From Streptomyces cellostaticus (lineage in GTDB: Bacteria; Actinomycetota; Actinomycetes; Streptomycetales; Streptomycetaceae), in assembly GCF_023630175.1 (NCBI RefSeq), contig NZ_JALLIN010000004.1:62001-126000 (forward strand): DNA of 64,000 bases, written 5' to 3'. Both the position numbers and the translations under genes were made by a program. The notes under the pieces were generated by a model. The model worked only from the letters and a program-made list of their open reading frames with translations. It searched no databases and had not been told where the DNA came from. Shown here piece after piece: positions 17,788 to 29,057 of the stretch (the stretch's first letter is position 1; each line of letters begins with the position of its first letter).

Positions 17788-18951
17788 TCAGGCGGCCTCT
17801 TCCTCGACGGTCTCCACACCTGCGTCGATGTCCTGGGTGGCGTCCAGGCCGAAGGTGTGCGCCGGGCTCCAGTGCAGGACGACCTCGGCGCCGGGGACCA
17901 GCCGGCCGTCGCGCTCGACGTTCTGGACGTAGACCGCCAGTTCGTCGCAGACGGGGCTGTCGATGACGTACTGCGTGGAGACGCCGATGAAACTGGCGTC
18001 GGCGATCCGGCCGGTGAGGCGGTTGCGGCCCTCGGGGATGGTGCCGGCGTCGTCGGCGTGGGTGAGGGCGATCTTCTCGGGACGGATGCCGACCAGCACC
18101 TTGCCGCCGGCGGTCGCCGGGGCGGAGCACCGCGCCCGGGGCAGTATCAGCTTGCCGCCGCCGGCCTTGAGCACGAGGTCGTCCCCGTTCCCGGTGCCGA
18201 CCTCGGCCTCGATGAGGTTGGAGGTGCCGAGGAAGTTCGCCACGAAGGTCGTGCGCGGGTTCTCGTACAGGTCGCTGGGTGCGCCGAGCTGCTCGACCCG
18301 GCCGGCGTTCATCACCGCGACCGTGTCGGCCATCGTCATGGCCTCCTCCTGGTCGTGGGTGACGTGCACGAAGGTGATGCCGACCTCGGTCTGGATGCGC
18401 TTGAGCTCGAGCTGCATCTGACGGCGCAGCTTGAGGTCGAGCGCGCCGAGGGGCTCGTCGAGGAGGAGCACCTTCGGATGGTTGATCAGCGCGCGGGCCA
18501 CCGCGACCCGCTGCTGCTGGCCGCCGGAGAGCTGGTGCGGTTTCTTGCGCGCCTGCTCGCCGAGCTGGACCAGCTCCAGCATCTCCTCCACCTGCTTCTT
18601 CACGCTCTTGATGCCGCGCCGGCGCAGGCCGAAGGCGACGTTCTCGAAGATGTCGAGGTGCGGGAAGAGGGCGTAGGACTGGAAGACCGTGTTCACCGGG
18701 CGCTTGTAGGGCGGCAGAAGGGTGACGTCCTGGTCGCCGAGGTGCACGGTGCCGGTGGAGGGTTCCTCCAGGCCGGCGATCATGCGCAGGGTGGTCGTCT
18801 TGCCGCAGCCGGAGGCACCGAGCAGGGCGAAGAAGGAGCCCTGCGGGACGGTCAGGTCGAGCGGGTGCACGGCGGTGAAGCCGTTGTCGTAGGTCTTGCT
18901 GATACCGGAGAGGCGGACGTCGCCGCTGTTGTCTGTCGTCATGGTCGTCAC
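17788..18951 (-). CDS. potA: Polyamine ABC transporter ATP-binding protein
   Basis: The 387-residue ATPase powers polyamine import. Walker A is GASGCGKT (residues 45-52), the Q-loop is [10 protein letters not shown] (89-98), the ABC signature LSGGQ is at 141-145, Walker B LLLDEP is at 162-167, and HVTHDQEEA is the H-loop. A C-terminal TOBE-like regulatory domain follows from about 240. The GTG start overlaps the potD stop (GTGA); an ATG three codons later is an alternative. Adjacent permeases and the binding protein confirm the complex. Confidence 0.94.
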   Translation of the reverse strand: MTTMTTDNSGDVRLSGISKTYDNGFTAVHPLDLTVPQGSFFALLGASGCGKTTTLRMIAGLEEPSTGTVHLGDQDVTLLPPYKRPVNTVFQSYALFPHLDIFENVAFGLRRRGIKSVKKQVEEMLELVQLGEQARKKPHQLSGGQQQRVAVARALINHPKVLLLDEPLGALDLKLRRQMQLELKRIQTEVGITFVHVTHDQEEAMTMADTVAVMNAGRVEQLGAPSDLYENPRTTFVANFLGTSNLIEAEVGTGNGDDLVLKAGGGKLILPRARCSAPATAGGKVLVGIRPEKIALTHADDAGTIPEGRNRLTGRIADASFIGVSTQYVIDSPVCDELAVYVQNVERDGRLVPGAEVVLHWSPAHTFGLDATQDIDAGVETVEEEAA

Positions 18952-20195
18952 GCCCCTGTGAGCTTCGCGAACTTCTCTTCGTAGGCCGTCTCTTCCTTCT
19001 GGCTCAGCGAGCGGAAGGAGTGCGACCTGGCCTGCATGGCCTTGTCGGGGACGATCAGCGGGTTGTTCGCCGCGTCCTTGTCGATCTTCGCCAGGTAGGG
19101 CTTCACACCGTCGACGGGAGTCGCGTAGTTGATGTACGCGGCGAGCTCGGCGGCCTGCTCCGGCTCGTAGTAGAAGTCGATCAGCCGCTCGGCGTTCGTC
19201 TTGTGACGCGCCTTGTTGGGCACCAGCAGGTTGTCGGTCGACGTCATGTAGCCGCTGTCCGGGATGACGAAGTCGACGTCCGGGCTGTCCGCCTTGAGCT
19301 GGACCACGTCACCGGCCCAGGCCACGCAGGCGGCGATGTCGCCCTTGGTCAGGTCCGAGGTGTAGTCGTTGCCGGTGAAGCGGCGGATCTGGCCCTTGTC
19401 CACCGCCTTCTGCAGCCGGGCCACGACCGCGTCGAAGTCGTCGTCGGTGAACTTCGCCGGATCCTTGCCCATGTCGAGCAGCGTCATGCCGATGCTGTCG
19501 CGCATCTCGGAGAGGAAGGAGACACGGCCCTTGAGCTTCGGGTTGTCGAGCAGGTCGGAGACCGACCTCACCTCGACGCCGTCGAGCGCCTTCTTGTTGT
19601 AGGCGATGACCGTCGGGATGCCCTGCCAGGGGTACGAGTAGGCGCGGCCGGGGTCCCAGTCGGGATCGCGGAACTGCGACGACAGGTTGGTGTAGGCGTG
19701 CCGCAGGTTGGACGGGTCCAGCTTCTGGACCCAGCCCAGGCGGATCACCCGGGCGGCCAGCCAGTCGGTGAGGACCATCAGGTCGCGGCCGGTGGCCTGA
19801 CCCGCGGCGAGCTGCGGCTTGATCTTGCCGAAGAACTCGTTGTTGTCGTTGATGTCCTCGGTGTACTTGACCGTGATGCCGGTCCGCCTGCGGAACGTCT
19901 CGAGCGTGGGGTGGTGCTTTCCGCTGTCGTCGACGTCGATGTACTCGGTCCAGTTGGAGAAGTTCACGACCTTCTCCTGCGCCGAGTGGTCCTGGGCGGA
20001 CGTACCGCCCTGGGTCTTGCCGGCCGCGGGGATGCCGCAGCCGGTCAGTGCGCCGAGACCGCCGACCGTGAGCGCGCCGCCCGCGGAGGCGCGCAGCAGC
20101 GATCGGCGGGTCATCGCGGCCCTGCCGTTGCGCAGACTGCGCCGCATCGCGGCCGCTTGGACCGGGGTGAGGCGGTCGGGCTCGTACTGCTCCAT
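18948..20195 (-). CDS. potD: Polyamine-binding lipoprotein (PotD type)
   Basis: The 415-residue extracellular solute-binding protein carries a twin-arginine type signal (TRRSLLRAS) followed by a hydrophobic run and a lipobox LTGC, so it is exported by Tat and lipid-anchored. The signal sits unusually far in (about residue 29) after a polar start. The mature part has the PotD/PotF pattern: VVNFSNWTEYIDV, a central WQGIPTVIAYNK and SDLTKGDIAACVAWAGD. It delivers spermidine/putrescine to PotBC. It is the first transporter gene of the operon, 44 bp after the aldehyde dehydrogenase. Confidence 0.92.
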   Translation of the reverse strand: MEQYEPDRLTPVQAAAMRRSLRNGRAAMTRRSLLRASAGGALTVGGLGALTGCGIPAAGKTQGGTSAQDHSAQEKVVNFSNWTEYIDVDDSGKHHPTLETFRRRTGITVKYTEDINDNNEFFGKIKPQLAAGQATGRDLMVLTDWLAARVIRLGWVQKLDPSNLRHAYTNLSSQFRDPDWDPGRAYSYPWQGIPTVIAYNKKALDGVEVRSVSDLLDNPKLKGRVSFLSEMRDSIGMTLLDMGKDPAKFTDDDFDAVVARLQKAVDKGQIRRFTGNDYTSDLTKGDIAACVAWAGDVVQLKADSPDVDFVIPDSGYMTSTDNLLVPNKARHKTNAERLIDFYYEPEQAAELAAYINYATPVDGVKPYLAKIDKDAANNPLIVPDKAMQARSHSFRSLSQKEETAYEEKFAKLTGA

Positions 20196-20239
20196 GCGCG
20201 TGGTGCCCTTTCGATGGGGTCGGTCTGGTCTGCGGCCGG

Positions 20240-21784
20240 TCATTGCTGGCGGTCCCCGAACACGGTGCGGTGCCAGTCCTTCCCGGCGACCGCGGTGTTG
20301 TCGAACATTACGTGTTTGACCTGCGTGTACTCCTCGAACGAGTACGCGGACATGTCCTTGCCGAAGCCGGAGGCCTTGTAGCCGCCGTGCGGCATCTCGC
20401 TGATGATCGGGATGTGGTCGTTGATCCACACACAGCCCGCCTTGATCTCACGGGTGGCCCGCCCGGCGCGGTAGACACCACCGGTCCAGGCGGAGGCGGC
20501 CAGGCCGTACGGGGTGTCGTTGGCCAGCCGGATGCCTTCATCATCACTGTCGAACGGCAGGACCACCAGCACCGGGCCGAAGATCTCGGACTGGACGATC
20601 TCGCTGTCCTGGGCCGCGCCGGTGACCAGGGTGGGCCGGTAGTAGGCGCCCCGGCCCAGGTCCCCCTGCGGCGCCTCGCCGCCGGTCACCACGCGCGCGT
20701 AACCGCGCGCCCGGTCCACGAAACCGGCGACCCGGTCGCGCTGGGCGTGCGAGACGAGCGGCCCGAGGTCGGTGCCCGGCGCGAAGGGATCGCCGAGCCG
20801 CACGGTCTCCATCAGCGCGGCCGTACGCTCCACGAACGCCTCGTACAGCGGTCGCTGCACGTACGCGCGCGTGGCGGCCGTGCAGTCCTGGCCGGTGTTG
20901 ATGAGCGCGGCGGCGACGGCTCCGTTGGCGGCCGCCTCCAGGTCCGCGTCGTCGAAGACGACGAAGGGCGCCTTGCCGCCCAGCTCCAGGTGGAGGCGCT
21001 TGACGGTGGCGGTGGCGATCTCGGCGACCCGCCTGCCGACGGCGGTGGACCCGGTGAAGGAGGTCATGGCCACGTCGGGGTGCCCGACAAGGTGCTCTCC
21101 CGCCTCCCTGCCGGTCCCGGTGACGATGTTGATCACACCGTCCGGGATGCCCGCGTCCTTGGCGGCCAGGGCGAACAGCAGCGAGGTGAGCGGGGTCGTC
21201 TCGGCGGGCTTGAGCACGATGGTGTTGCCGGCGGCGACGGCCGGGAGGATCTTCCAGGCGGCCATCTGCAACGGGTAGTTCCAGGGCGCGATCGATCCGA
21301 CGACGCCGATCGGCTCGCGCCGGACGTACGACGTGTGGTCACCGGAGTACTCAGCGGCCGCCTGCCCCTGGAGGTGACGGGCGGCACCGGCGAAGAAGGC
21401 GGTGTTGTCGACGGTGCCCGGCACGTCGAACTCGCGGGTGAGCTTCAGCGGCTTCCCGCACTGCAGGGACTCCGCGCGGGCGAACTCCTCGGCGCGCTCC
21501 GCGAGCACGGCGGCGAACCGGTGCAGGGCGTCGGAGCGCTCACCGGGGGTGGCGCCGGCCCAGCCCGGGAAGGCCTCGCGCGCCGCTGCGACGGCCGCGT
21601 CGACATCGTCGGCGCCGGCCAGGTCGTAGGTGTACACCTCCTCGCCGGTGGCCGGGTCGACCACGGTGTGAACGCGGCCCGAGGTGCCCTTCGTCAGCCG
21701 GCCGGCGATGAACTGCGCGCCGTCCGCGAGGCGCTCCTGGGCGGGAAATCGTTCCGGGATGGCGGTGCTGCCCGGGTTGTGCAT
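20240..21784 (-). CDS. Aldehyde dehydrogenase, probable gamma-aminobutyraldehyde type
   Basis: The 514-residue NAD-dependent aldehyde dehydrogenase shows IAPWNYPLQMAAWK (nucleotide site), LELGGKAP (general base) and the catalytic cysteine in NTGQDC. The C-terminal CVWINDHIPIISEMPHGG is typical of aminobutyraldehyde/betaine-aldehyde dehydrogenases. As the first gene of the pot operon it would oxidise the aldehyde made from putrescine or its glutamyl form. The ATG at 21784 follows a GGAGGAGAG ribosome site. It closely resembles the dehydrogenase at 29310-30749, so the two are paralogues. Confidence 0.92.
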   Translation of the reverse strand: MHNPGSTAIPERFPAQERLADGAQFIAGRLTKGTSGRVHTVVDPATGEEVYTYDLAGADDVDAAVAAAREAFPGWAGATPGERSDALHRFAAVLAERAEEFARAESLQCGKPLKLTREFDVPGTVDNTAFFAGAARHLQGQAAAEYSGDHTSYVRREPIGVVGSIAPWNYPLQMAAWKILPAVAAGNTIVLKPAETTPLTSLLFALAAKDAGIPDGVINIVTGTGREAGEHLVGHPDVAMTSFTGSTAVGRRVAEIATATVKRLHLELGGKAPFVVFDDADLEAAANGAVAAALINTGQDCTAATRAYVQRPLYEAFVERTAALMETVRLGDPFAPGTDLGPLVSHAQRDRVAGFVDRARGYARVVTGGEAPQGDLGRGAYYRPTLVTGAAQDSEIVQSEIFGPVLVVLPFDSDDEGIRLANDTPYGLAASAWTGGVYRAGRATREIKAGCVWINDHIPIISEMPHGGYKASGFGKDMSAYSFEEYTQVKHVMFDNTAVAGKDWHRTVFGDRQQ

Positions 21785-21885
21785 GTCGCTCTCCTCCGCC
21801 GTTCGTCCCGACCCTGAGGGCGGGTGGCGTAGCTCCAGCTCGATTTGAGTGCCGATCCTGACAGAGCAAGTGCACTCCAACAAGT

Positions 21886-21921
21886 GATTCCGTTGTTGCC
21901 TTTTGGTTAAGCAACGGAATC
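21886..21921. promoter_or_regulatory. Inverted repeat in the promoter region of the polyamine operon
   Basis: The arms GATTCCGTTG (21886-21895) and CAACGGAATC (21912-21921) are perfectly complementary with a 16-nt AT-rich spacer. It lies 102 bp upstream of the start of the first operon gene (minus strand) and about 100 bp upstream of the plus-strand NADAR gene. Position and low-GC spacer fit an operator for the polyamine operon or for both promoters. The binding protein is unknown. Confidence 0.5.
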
Positions 21922-22018
21922 TGTCGACCAGGTGTCGAGTCGGCACGGGCTCCGCTCGACATGCTGCTCCGCGGCGCGGCCCGGACGGGCGTCGGTGGTG
22001 CGTGCCACAATCGCGGGC

Positions 22019-22579
22019 ATGGGGATCGACGGGGTGGAGGCCCTGATCAGGGAGGTCCGGGCGGGTACCCGGATCAAGTACCTGCACTTCTGGGGCCACC
22101 GGCCGCTCCCGGACGGCCGGATCGGCGCGAGCTGCCTGAGCCAGTGGTGGCCGTCGCCCTTCGTGGTGGAGGGCGTCGGCTACGCGACGGCCGAGCACTG
22201 GATGATGGCCCGGAAGGCGCGACTGTTCGGGGACGCGGAGGCGGAGCGCCGGGTGCTGGCGGCGGGACATCCCGCCGAGGCCAAGAGGGCGGGGCGGCTG
22301 GTCCGGGGTTTCGACGAGGCGATATGGGCGCGGGAGCGCTTCCGGATCGTGGTCGAGGGCAGCGTGCACAAGTTCGCCGCGCACCCCGGCCCGGGTGCGT
22401 TCCTGCGCGCCACCGGCGACCGGGTCCTGGTGGAGGCGAGCCCCGTGGACCGGGTGTGGGGCATCGGTCTTGCGGCCGGCGACGAGGCGGCGTCGGATCC
22501 CGAGCGCTGGCGGGGGCCGAACCTGCTGGGGTTCGCGCTGATGCAGGCACGCGAGCGGCTGGCCGCGTCGGCGCGCTGA
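22019..22579 (+). CDS. NADAR family protein (YbiA-like N-glycosidase)
   Basis: The 186-residue protein shows the NADAR (YbiA/DUF1768) pattern: FWGHRP, LSQWWPSPF, YATAEHWMMARKA, then KF, and the C-terminal DRVWGIGL...WRGPNLLGFALM. Family members cleave N-glycosidic bonds in riboflavin intermediates or remove ADP-ribose from modified nucleic acids. The gene is divergent from the polyamine operon and convergent with the DUF4190 gene, so context does not fix its role. A strong terminator follows directly. Confidence 0.88.
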   Translation: MGIDGVEALIREVRAGTRIKYLHFWGHRPLPDGRIGASCLSQWWPSPFVVEGVGYATAEHWMMARKARLFGDAEAERRVLAAGHPAEAKRAGRLVRGFDEAIWARERFRIVVEGSVHKFAAHPGPGAFLRATGDRVLVEASPVDRVWGIGLAAGDEAASDPERWRGPNLLGFALMQARERLAASAR

Positions 22580-22582
22580 GCC

Positions 22583-22608
22583 CCGGGTGCCCCCGCCGGG
22601 GCACCCGG
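22583..22608 (+). terminator. Strong hairpin after the NADAR gene
   Basis: A perfect 11-bp stem (CCGGGTGCCCC at 22583-22593, GGGGCACCCGG at 22598-22608) with a 4-nt loop begins 3 bp past the stop codon. It is a convincing intrinsic-type terminator without a clear U-tract. Confidence 0.8.
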
Positions 22609-22611
22609 ACC

Positions 22612-22797
22612 GGGTTCAGGCCGGGTCGGGTTCAGGCCGAGCCGGGTCCAGGCCGGGCCGGGTCCAGGCCGGGCCGGGTCCAGGCCGGGCCGGGTCCAGG
22701 CCGGGCCGGGTCCAGGCCGGGCCGGGTCTAGGCCGGGCCGGGTCTAGGCCGGGCCGGGCCGGGCCGGGTCCAGGCCGGGTTCAGGCTTGGGTCGGGT
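22612..22797. repeat. Tandem array of a 16-bp GC-rich unit
   Basis: The consensus unit GGGTCCAGGCCGGGCC repeats about ten times between two convergent genes. Units 3-7 (22644-22723) are identical; the outer units carry T/C changes, and the array breaks into half units near 22756. The period of 16 is not codon-sized, so open frames across it are artefacts. It runs right up to the stop codon of the DUF4190 gene. Confidence 0.92.
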
Positions 22798-23571
22798 TCA
22801 GGCCCGGGTCGGCACGGGCGCCGGCACCTGGGGAGCGGAGTTGTAGTAGGGGTCGTCGTACTCGCTGTCGTGCTTCCTGTCCTCGTTGACGGCCATCACG
22901 ATGGCGAAGACGATGAACGCGAGCGCGGCGAGCCCGATGATGGTGCCGATGATGCCCGTTATGAAACCGGCCTGAGCCTGGCCGTGGTTGGTGGCCTCGC
23001 CCCGCTCGACCCGCTTCTTGCCCTTGACGCCGAGCACCACCGCGATCACGCCGAGCACGATGGACACCACGCCGTAGATGCAGAACAGGCAGATGGACAG
23101 GATGCCCAGCACCATCGCCGCGGTACCCATGCCGTTCTGCGGGCCCATCGGCATGCCGGGCCACCCGTAGCCCTGCTGCGGGTAGGCGGGGTAGCCGTAC
23201 CCGCCGGGAGCGGCGGGGCCCGGGCCGCCGGGCGCGGCGGGCGGGGGCGGCATGGCGGACTCGGTCCAGCCCTGGGCCGGTGGCGGCGGCACGGGCGGAC
23301 CGTAGCCCGCGGGCGCTCCGAAGCCGGGGCCCGGCGCGGAGATCATGGTGGCCTGGTCGTGCACGGACGGCTGCGGCGCCGGAGGCTGCTGCGGACCGGC
23401 GGCCGGGGGCTGCGGGGCCTGACCGGGCGGCTGGTCCTGCGCCGGGGGCTGCTGCCCGGGCGCGCCGGGCTGCGGGCCCTTCTCCAGCGAAGGCTTGCTC
23501 TCGGGCGGCGCCCACGGGTCGAAGCCCCCGCCCGCGCCTCCGCCTGCGCCCTGCTGTCCCTGGTCCGCCAC
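22798..23571 (-). CDS. DUF4190-type membrane protein with Pro/Gly/Gln-rich N-terminus
   Basis: The first 150 or so of its 257 residues are a low-complexity Pro/Gln/Gly region, probably cytoplasmic and flexible. Two membrane segments follow (MVLGILSICLFCIYGVVSIVLGVIAVVLG and FITGIIGTIIGLAALAFIVFAIVMA) flanking GKKRVERGEA, the pattern of DUF4190 proteins common in actinobacteria. A short acidic tail ends the protein. The start is GTG at 23571. Function is unknown; such proteins are often small membrane scaffolds. Confidence 0.8.
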   Translation of the reverse strand: MADQGQQGAGGGAGGGFDPWAPPESKPSLEKGPQPGAPGQQPPAQDQPPGQAPQPPAAGPQQPPAPQPSVHDQATMISAPGPGFGAPAGYGPPVPPPPAQGWTESAMPPPPAAPGGPGPAAPGGYGYPAYPQQGYGWPGMPMGPQNGMGTAAMVLGILSICLFCIYGVVSIVLGVIAVVLGVKGKKRVERGEATNHGQAQAGFITGIIGTIIGLAALAFIVFAIVMAVNEDRKHDSEYDDPYYNSAPQVPAPVPTRA

Positions 23572-23768
23572 GTCCCCGCCCCTCCATCGATGGTCAGGCC
23601 ATGGTAAAGCGTCGGTTCCGCGGCCCCGCGGCGGGTCGCCGCCGCCCCGGGGCAGCGCGGGAGCCGCCGCCGGCCCCGCCTACGATGACCCCCGACCCAC
23701 CGATCAGCCGATCACCCGCGCCCGGACCACGGATCTCGGTCCGCGGGCGCCGTTCCGGGGAGGAACCC

Positions 23769-24851
23769 TTGACCGACCGCAGCGCCGCATCCAGCCCGGT
23801 ACCCGCCGCCGGCCCGCCCGAGCGCGATCTGCACGCCTTCATCGCCGGACTGCCCAAGGCCGAACTGCACGTCCACCACGTCGGCTCCGCCTCCCCGCGC
23901 ATCGTCTCCGAGCTGGCCGCCCGCCACCCGGACTCCACGGTCCCCACCGACCCCGAGGCCCTGGCCGACTACTTCACGTTCACGGACTTCGCGCACTTCA
24001 TCCAGGTGTACCTGTCCGTGGTGGACCTCATCCGCACCCCGGAGGACGTCCGGCTGCTGACCTTCGAGGTGGCCCGCGACCTGGCCCGGCAGCAGGTGCG
24101 CTACGCGGAGCTGACCATCACCCCGTTCTCCTCGACCCGGCGCGGCATCGAGGAGACGGCCTTCATGTCCGCGATAGAGGACGCCCGCAAGGCGGCCGAG
24201 GCCGAGTTCGGGACCATGCTCCGCTGGTGCTTCGACATCCCGGGCGAGGCCGGTCTGCTGTCCGCCGAGGAGACCGCCCGGATGGCCACCGACGAACGGG
24301 TCCGCCCGGAGGGCCTGGTGTCGTTCGGGCTCGGCGGCCCCGAGGTCGGCGTGCCGCGCCCGCAGTTCAAGCCGTACTTCGACCAGGCCATCGCCGCGGG
24401 CCTGCACTCCGTCCCGCACGCCGGCGAGACGACCGGCCCGGAGACGGTGTGGGACGCGCTGACCGAGCTGCGCGCCGAGCGCATCGGGCACGGCACCAGC
24501 TCCGCACGGGATCCCCGCCTGCTCGCCCACCTCGCCGAGCACCGCATCGCGCTGGAGGTCTGCCCGACCTCCAACATCGCCACCCGCGCGGTCGCCTCCC
24601 TGGACGAGCACCCGATCAAGGAGTTCGTCCGGGCCGGCGTGCTGGTCACGGTCAACTCCGACGACCCGCCGATGTTCGGCACGGACCTCAACAACGAGTA
24701 CGCGGTGGCCGCGCGCCTCCTCGAGCTGGACGAGCGGGGCCTGGCCGGGCTGGCGAAGAACGCCGTCGAGGCGTCCTTCCTGGACACTGCGGGCAAGGCG
24801 CGCATCGCGGCGGAGATCGACGCCTACACCGACGCCTGGCTCGCCCCCTGA
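23769..24851 (+). CDS. add: Adenosine deaminase family protein
   Basis: The 360-residue metal-dependent deaminase converts adenosine to inosine if typical. The metal-binding HxH is in AELHVHHVGS, the catalytic segment is SVPHAGET, ERIGHGT follows, and the zinc aspartates are in NSDDPPMFGT. The start is TTG at 23769 with a GGGGAGGA ribosome site 7 bp before it; no ATG/GTG fits as well. The HVHHVGS stretch differs from the usual HLHLDG/EG, so a related substrate (another aminopurine nucleoside) is possible. Confidence 0.88.
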   Translation: MTDRSAASSPVPAAGPPERDLHAFIAGLPKAELHVHHVGSASPRIVSELAARHPDSTVPTDPEALADYFTFTDFAHFIQVYLSVVDLIRTPEDVRLLTFEVARDLARQQVRYAELTITPFSSTRRGIEETAFMSAIEDARKAAEAEFGTMLRWCFDIPGEAGLLSAEETARMATDERVRPEGLVSFGLGGPEVGVPRPQFKPYFDQAIAAGLHSVPHAGETTGPETVWDALTELRAERIGHGTSSARDPRLLAHLAEHRIALEVCPTSNIATRAVASLDEHPIKEFVRAGVLVTVNSDDPPMFGTDLNNEYAVAARLLELDERGLAGLAKNAVEASFLDTAGKARIAAEIDAYTDAWLAP

Positions 24852-24915
24852 GAGCTGTCCCGTGATCCCCGGTGGATCGGCGAAGCGCGTCGGACGCGGT
24901 GCGCCGCAAGGCGGA

Positions 24916-24996
24916 GGGTCGTCCTCGTACCGGGCGTACGCGGACGATCCGACGACGCGGCGAGGTGCCGTGGCCGTCGTCGTGCGCCCGCCGGGG
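24916..24996. repeat. Dispersed 81-bp intergenic repeat, copy A
   Basis: This 81-bp stretch matches 35205-35285 at 72 of 81 positions without gaps, in the same orientation. Both copies lie in the gap between a plus-strand stop and the next plus-strand start. Neither copy looks like protein-coding DNA. It is probably one member of a small repeat family spread through the genome. Confidence 0.85.
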
Positions 24997-25110
24997 ATCG
25001 CGGGACGGCCTTCGGCGCGGGCCGGTCGAGGCCTGCCCGTCGCGCCGGGGCGAGCCCCGGCTGACGGGGCACCGGGCACGGCAACCGGGGGCCCCGCCAC
25101 AATGGGGGTC

Positions 25111-25812
25111 ATGCAGACCGTGACCGCCGTGGCCCACCGCGGCGCCCCCTACCGTTTCCGCGAGAACACCCTCGACTCGCTGCGCTGCGCGCCCGGCCTG
25201 GGCGCGGACGCGGTCGAGATCGACGTACGGCTCACCCGCGACGGCGTTCCCGTCCTGCTGCACGACGAGACGCTGGACCGGCTGTGGGGGCACCGGCGGC
25301 CGCTGCGCTCGCTGTCGGCCGCCGAGCTGAACGGGCTCACGGCGGGCGGGGTGCCGACGCTGGAGCGGGCGCTGGCCGCGACGGACGGCAGCCGGGTGAT
25401 GGTGGACCTGTGCGGCCGGGTCGACCGCCGCACCGTACGGGCCGTCATGGACGTCGTCCGGCAGAGCGGCGCCGGGGACCGGGTGTACTACTGCGCGGGC
25501 GCCGAGGCCATGCTGGCGGTGCGGGCCGCCGATCCGGCCGCCGAGATCGCCCTGACCTGGACGACGCTCGCCCCGCCCCGGCCCGCGCTGCTGGACGCGG
25601 TGCGCCCCCGCTGGCTCAACTACCGCTTCTCCCTGGTCGACCGGGATCTGGCGGCCCACGTCCGCCGGGGCGGCCACCTGCTGTCCGTGTGGACCCCGGA
25701 CACCCGTCGCTCGCTGCGCCGGCTGCTCGACCTGGGCGTCGACTCGATCACCACGAACCGGGTGGACGCGCTGCACGCCCTGCGCACCGCCGGCCGCCCC
25801 GGCGGGCGCTGA
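25111..25812 (+). CDS. Glycerophosphodiester phosphodiesterase
   Basis: The 233-residue GDPD-type TIM-barrel hydrolase splits glycerophosphodiesters into glycerol 3-phosphate and an alcohol. The N-terminal AHRG, the RENTLDS acid motif, EIDVRLTRDGVPVLLHDETLDR (metal and catalytic His) and the C-terminal SVWTPDT...GVDSITTNRVD fit the family. No signal peptide is seen, so it acts in the cytoplasm. The ATG at 25111 is chosen by family alignment; an ATG three codons upstream is possible. Confidence 0.92.
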   Translation: MQTVTAVAHRGAPYRFRENTLDSLRCAPGLGADAVEIDVRLTRDGVPVLLHDETLDRLWGHRRPLRSLSAAELNGLTAGGVPTLERALAATDGSRVMVDLCGRVDRRTVRAVMDVVRQSGAGDRVYYCAGAEAMLAVRAADPAAEIALTWTTLAPPRPALLDAVRPRWLNYRFSLVDRDLAAHVRRGGHLLSVWTPDTRRSLRRLLDLGVDSITTNRVDALHALRTAGRPGGR

Positions 25813-25887
25813 CCCGACGGCCGGCTCGCGACGCCGGGTAACGCGCCGTGAACGGGCGCCCGGATCCCGGACGGGCGGGAGCCGGGC

Positions 25888-26433
25888 TCACCGCCCGACG
25901 GGCTGTCCGCCGTACCCGGTGCCCACCGCGGCACCGGCCGGGCTCATCCGCTCCAGCCGCTTCGTCTTCCTCCGTACGACGTACAGCGGCAGGACGCCGA
26001 ACACCCCGAAGGACATGTCGATCAGCGTCCACCACAGGGGGATCCCGCGCACCGGGCCGCACACCAGGGCGAGCGGGACGATCCCGGCGCAGGCGATCAT
26101 CCCGAACTCGACGACCCAGATGTTGCGCACCGGGTCGCGGTAGGGCCCGTAGAAGGCGACCGCGATGACGAGGTGCGCGAAGGCGAGCCAGTCGGTGCCG
26201 TAGAGCACGAACGGGTAGTCGGCGTCGACGGCGTCGAGCCCCTCGCGCACCCGGGTGATCCAGTCCATGAGCCCCGGCAGCAGATCCGGTACGGACAGCG
26301 CCCGAAGTGCGCCCTCCGTCCAGCGCAGTTCGTGCACCAGCGGAAACGCGGTGGCCCCGCTGAGCACGAGGCACACGACGAAGAGGACCAACCAGACACG
26401 GATGCCCCGGAGCAGGGCGGCTCTGTCGCTCAT
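25888..26433 (-). CDS. Four-helix membrane protein of unknown function
   Basis: The 181-residue protein has four predicted membrane segments (residues about 12-32, 78-98, 108-125 and 132-152) and a basic C-terminal tail. No family was recognised with certainty. It is transcribed divergently from the UvrA-like gene, and the 16-bp palindrome at 26453-26468 lies only 20 bp upstream of its start. The same repressor could therefore control both genes. Confidence 0.72.
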   Translation of the reverse strand: MSDRAALLRGIRVWLVLFVVCLVLSGATAFPLVHELRWTEGALRALSVPDLLPGLMDWITRVREGLDAVDADYPFVLYGTDWLAFAHLVIAVAFYGPYRDPVRNIWVVEFGMIACAGIVPLALVCGPVRGIPLWWTLIDMSFGVFGVLPLYVVRRKTKRLERMSPAGAAVGTGYGGQPVGR

Positions 26434-26452
26434 GGCAGCAGCGTACCCACTA

Positions 26453-26468
26453 TTTGAACGCGTTCAAA
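26453..26468. promoter_or_regulatory. Perfect 16-bp palindrome, TetR-type operator candidate
   Basis: The site reads TTTGAACGCGTTCAAA, a perfect palindrome with AT-rich ends, in the divergent gap between the 25888 membrane protein and the UvrA-like gene. Such sites are typical operators of dimeric TetR-family repressors. No TetR gene is adjacent (the one at 54580 is 28 kb away), so the regulator is unknown. Confidence 0.75.
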
Positions 26469-26614
26469 ACCTCTTCCCGGACGGAAACCGGCCGTTCCGT
26501 CAGGAATCGAGAAGCGCCGGGCCGGGGCGCGCGGCTAGCGTGCTGCGTGAACCGGTCCGGGCGACCCCGAGGGAGCCGCGCGGGCGGCGCCCCCGACGGA
26601 TGGAGACACGAAGC

Positions 26615-29011
<2,397 letters not shown>

Positions 29012-29019
29012 CGTCCGGA

Positions 29020-29057
29020 GGGTGCCGCGAACGCCCCGCGCGGCGCCCGCGGCACCC
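29020..29057 (+). terminator. Hairpin after the UvrA-like gene
   Basis: The arms GGGTGCCGCG (29020-29029) and CGCGGCACCC (29048-29057) are perfectly complementary, and the 18-nt loop is itself GC-rich. The hairpin starts 8 bp past the stop codon, which fits a transcription terminator. Confidence 0.7.

Noticed and set aside
22587..22889. Open frame encoding GRVQAGPGP-like repeats
   Set aside because: It is created by the 16-bp tandem array; the period is not a multiple of three and the frame has no start context.
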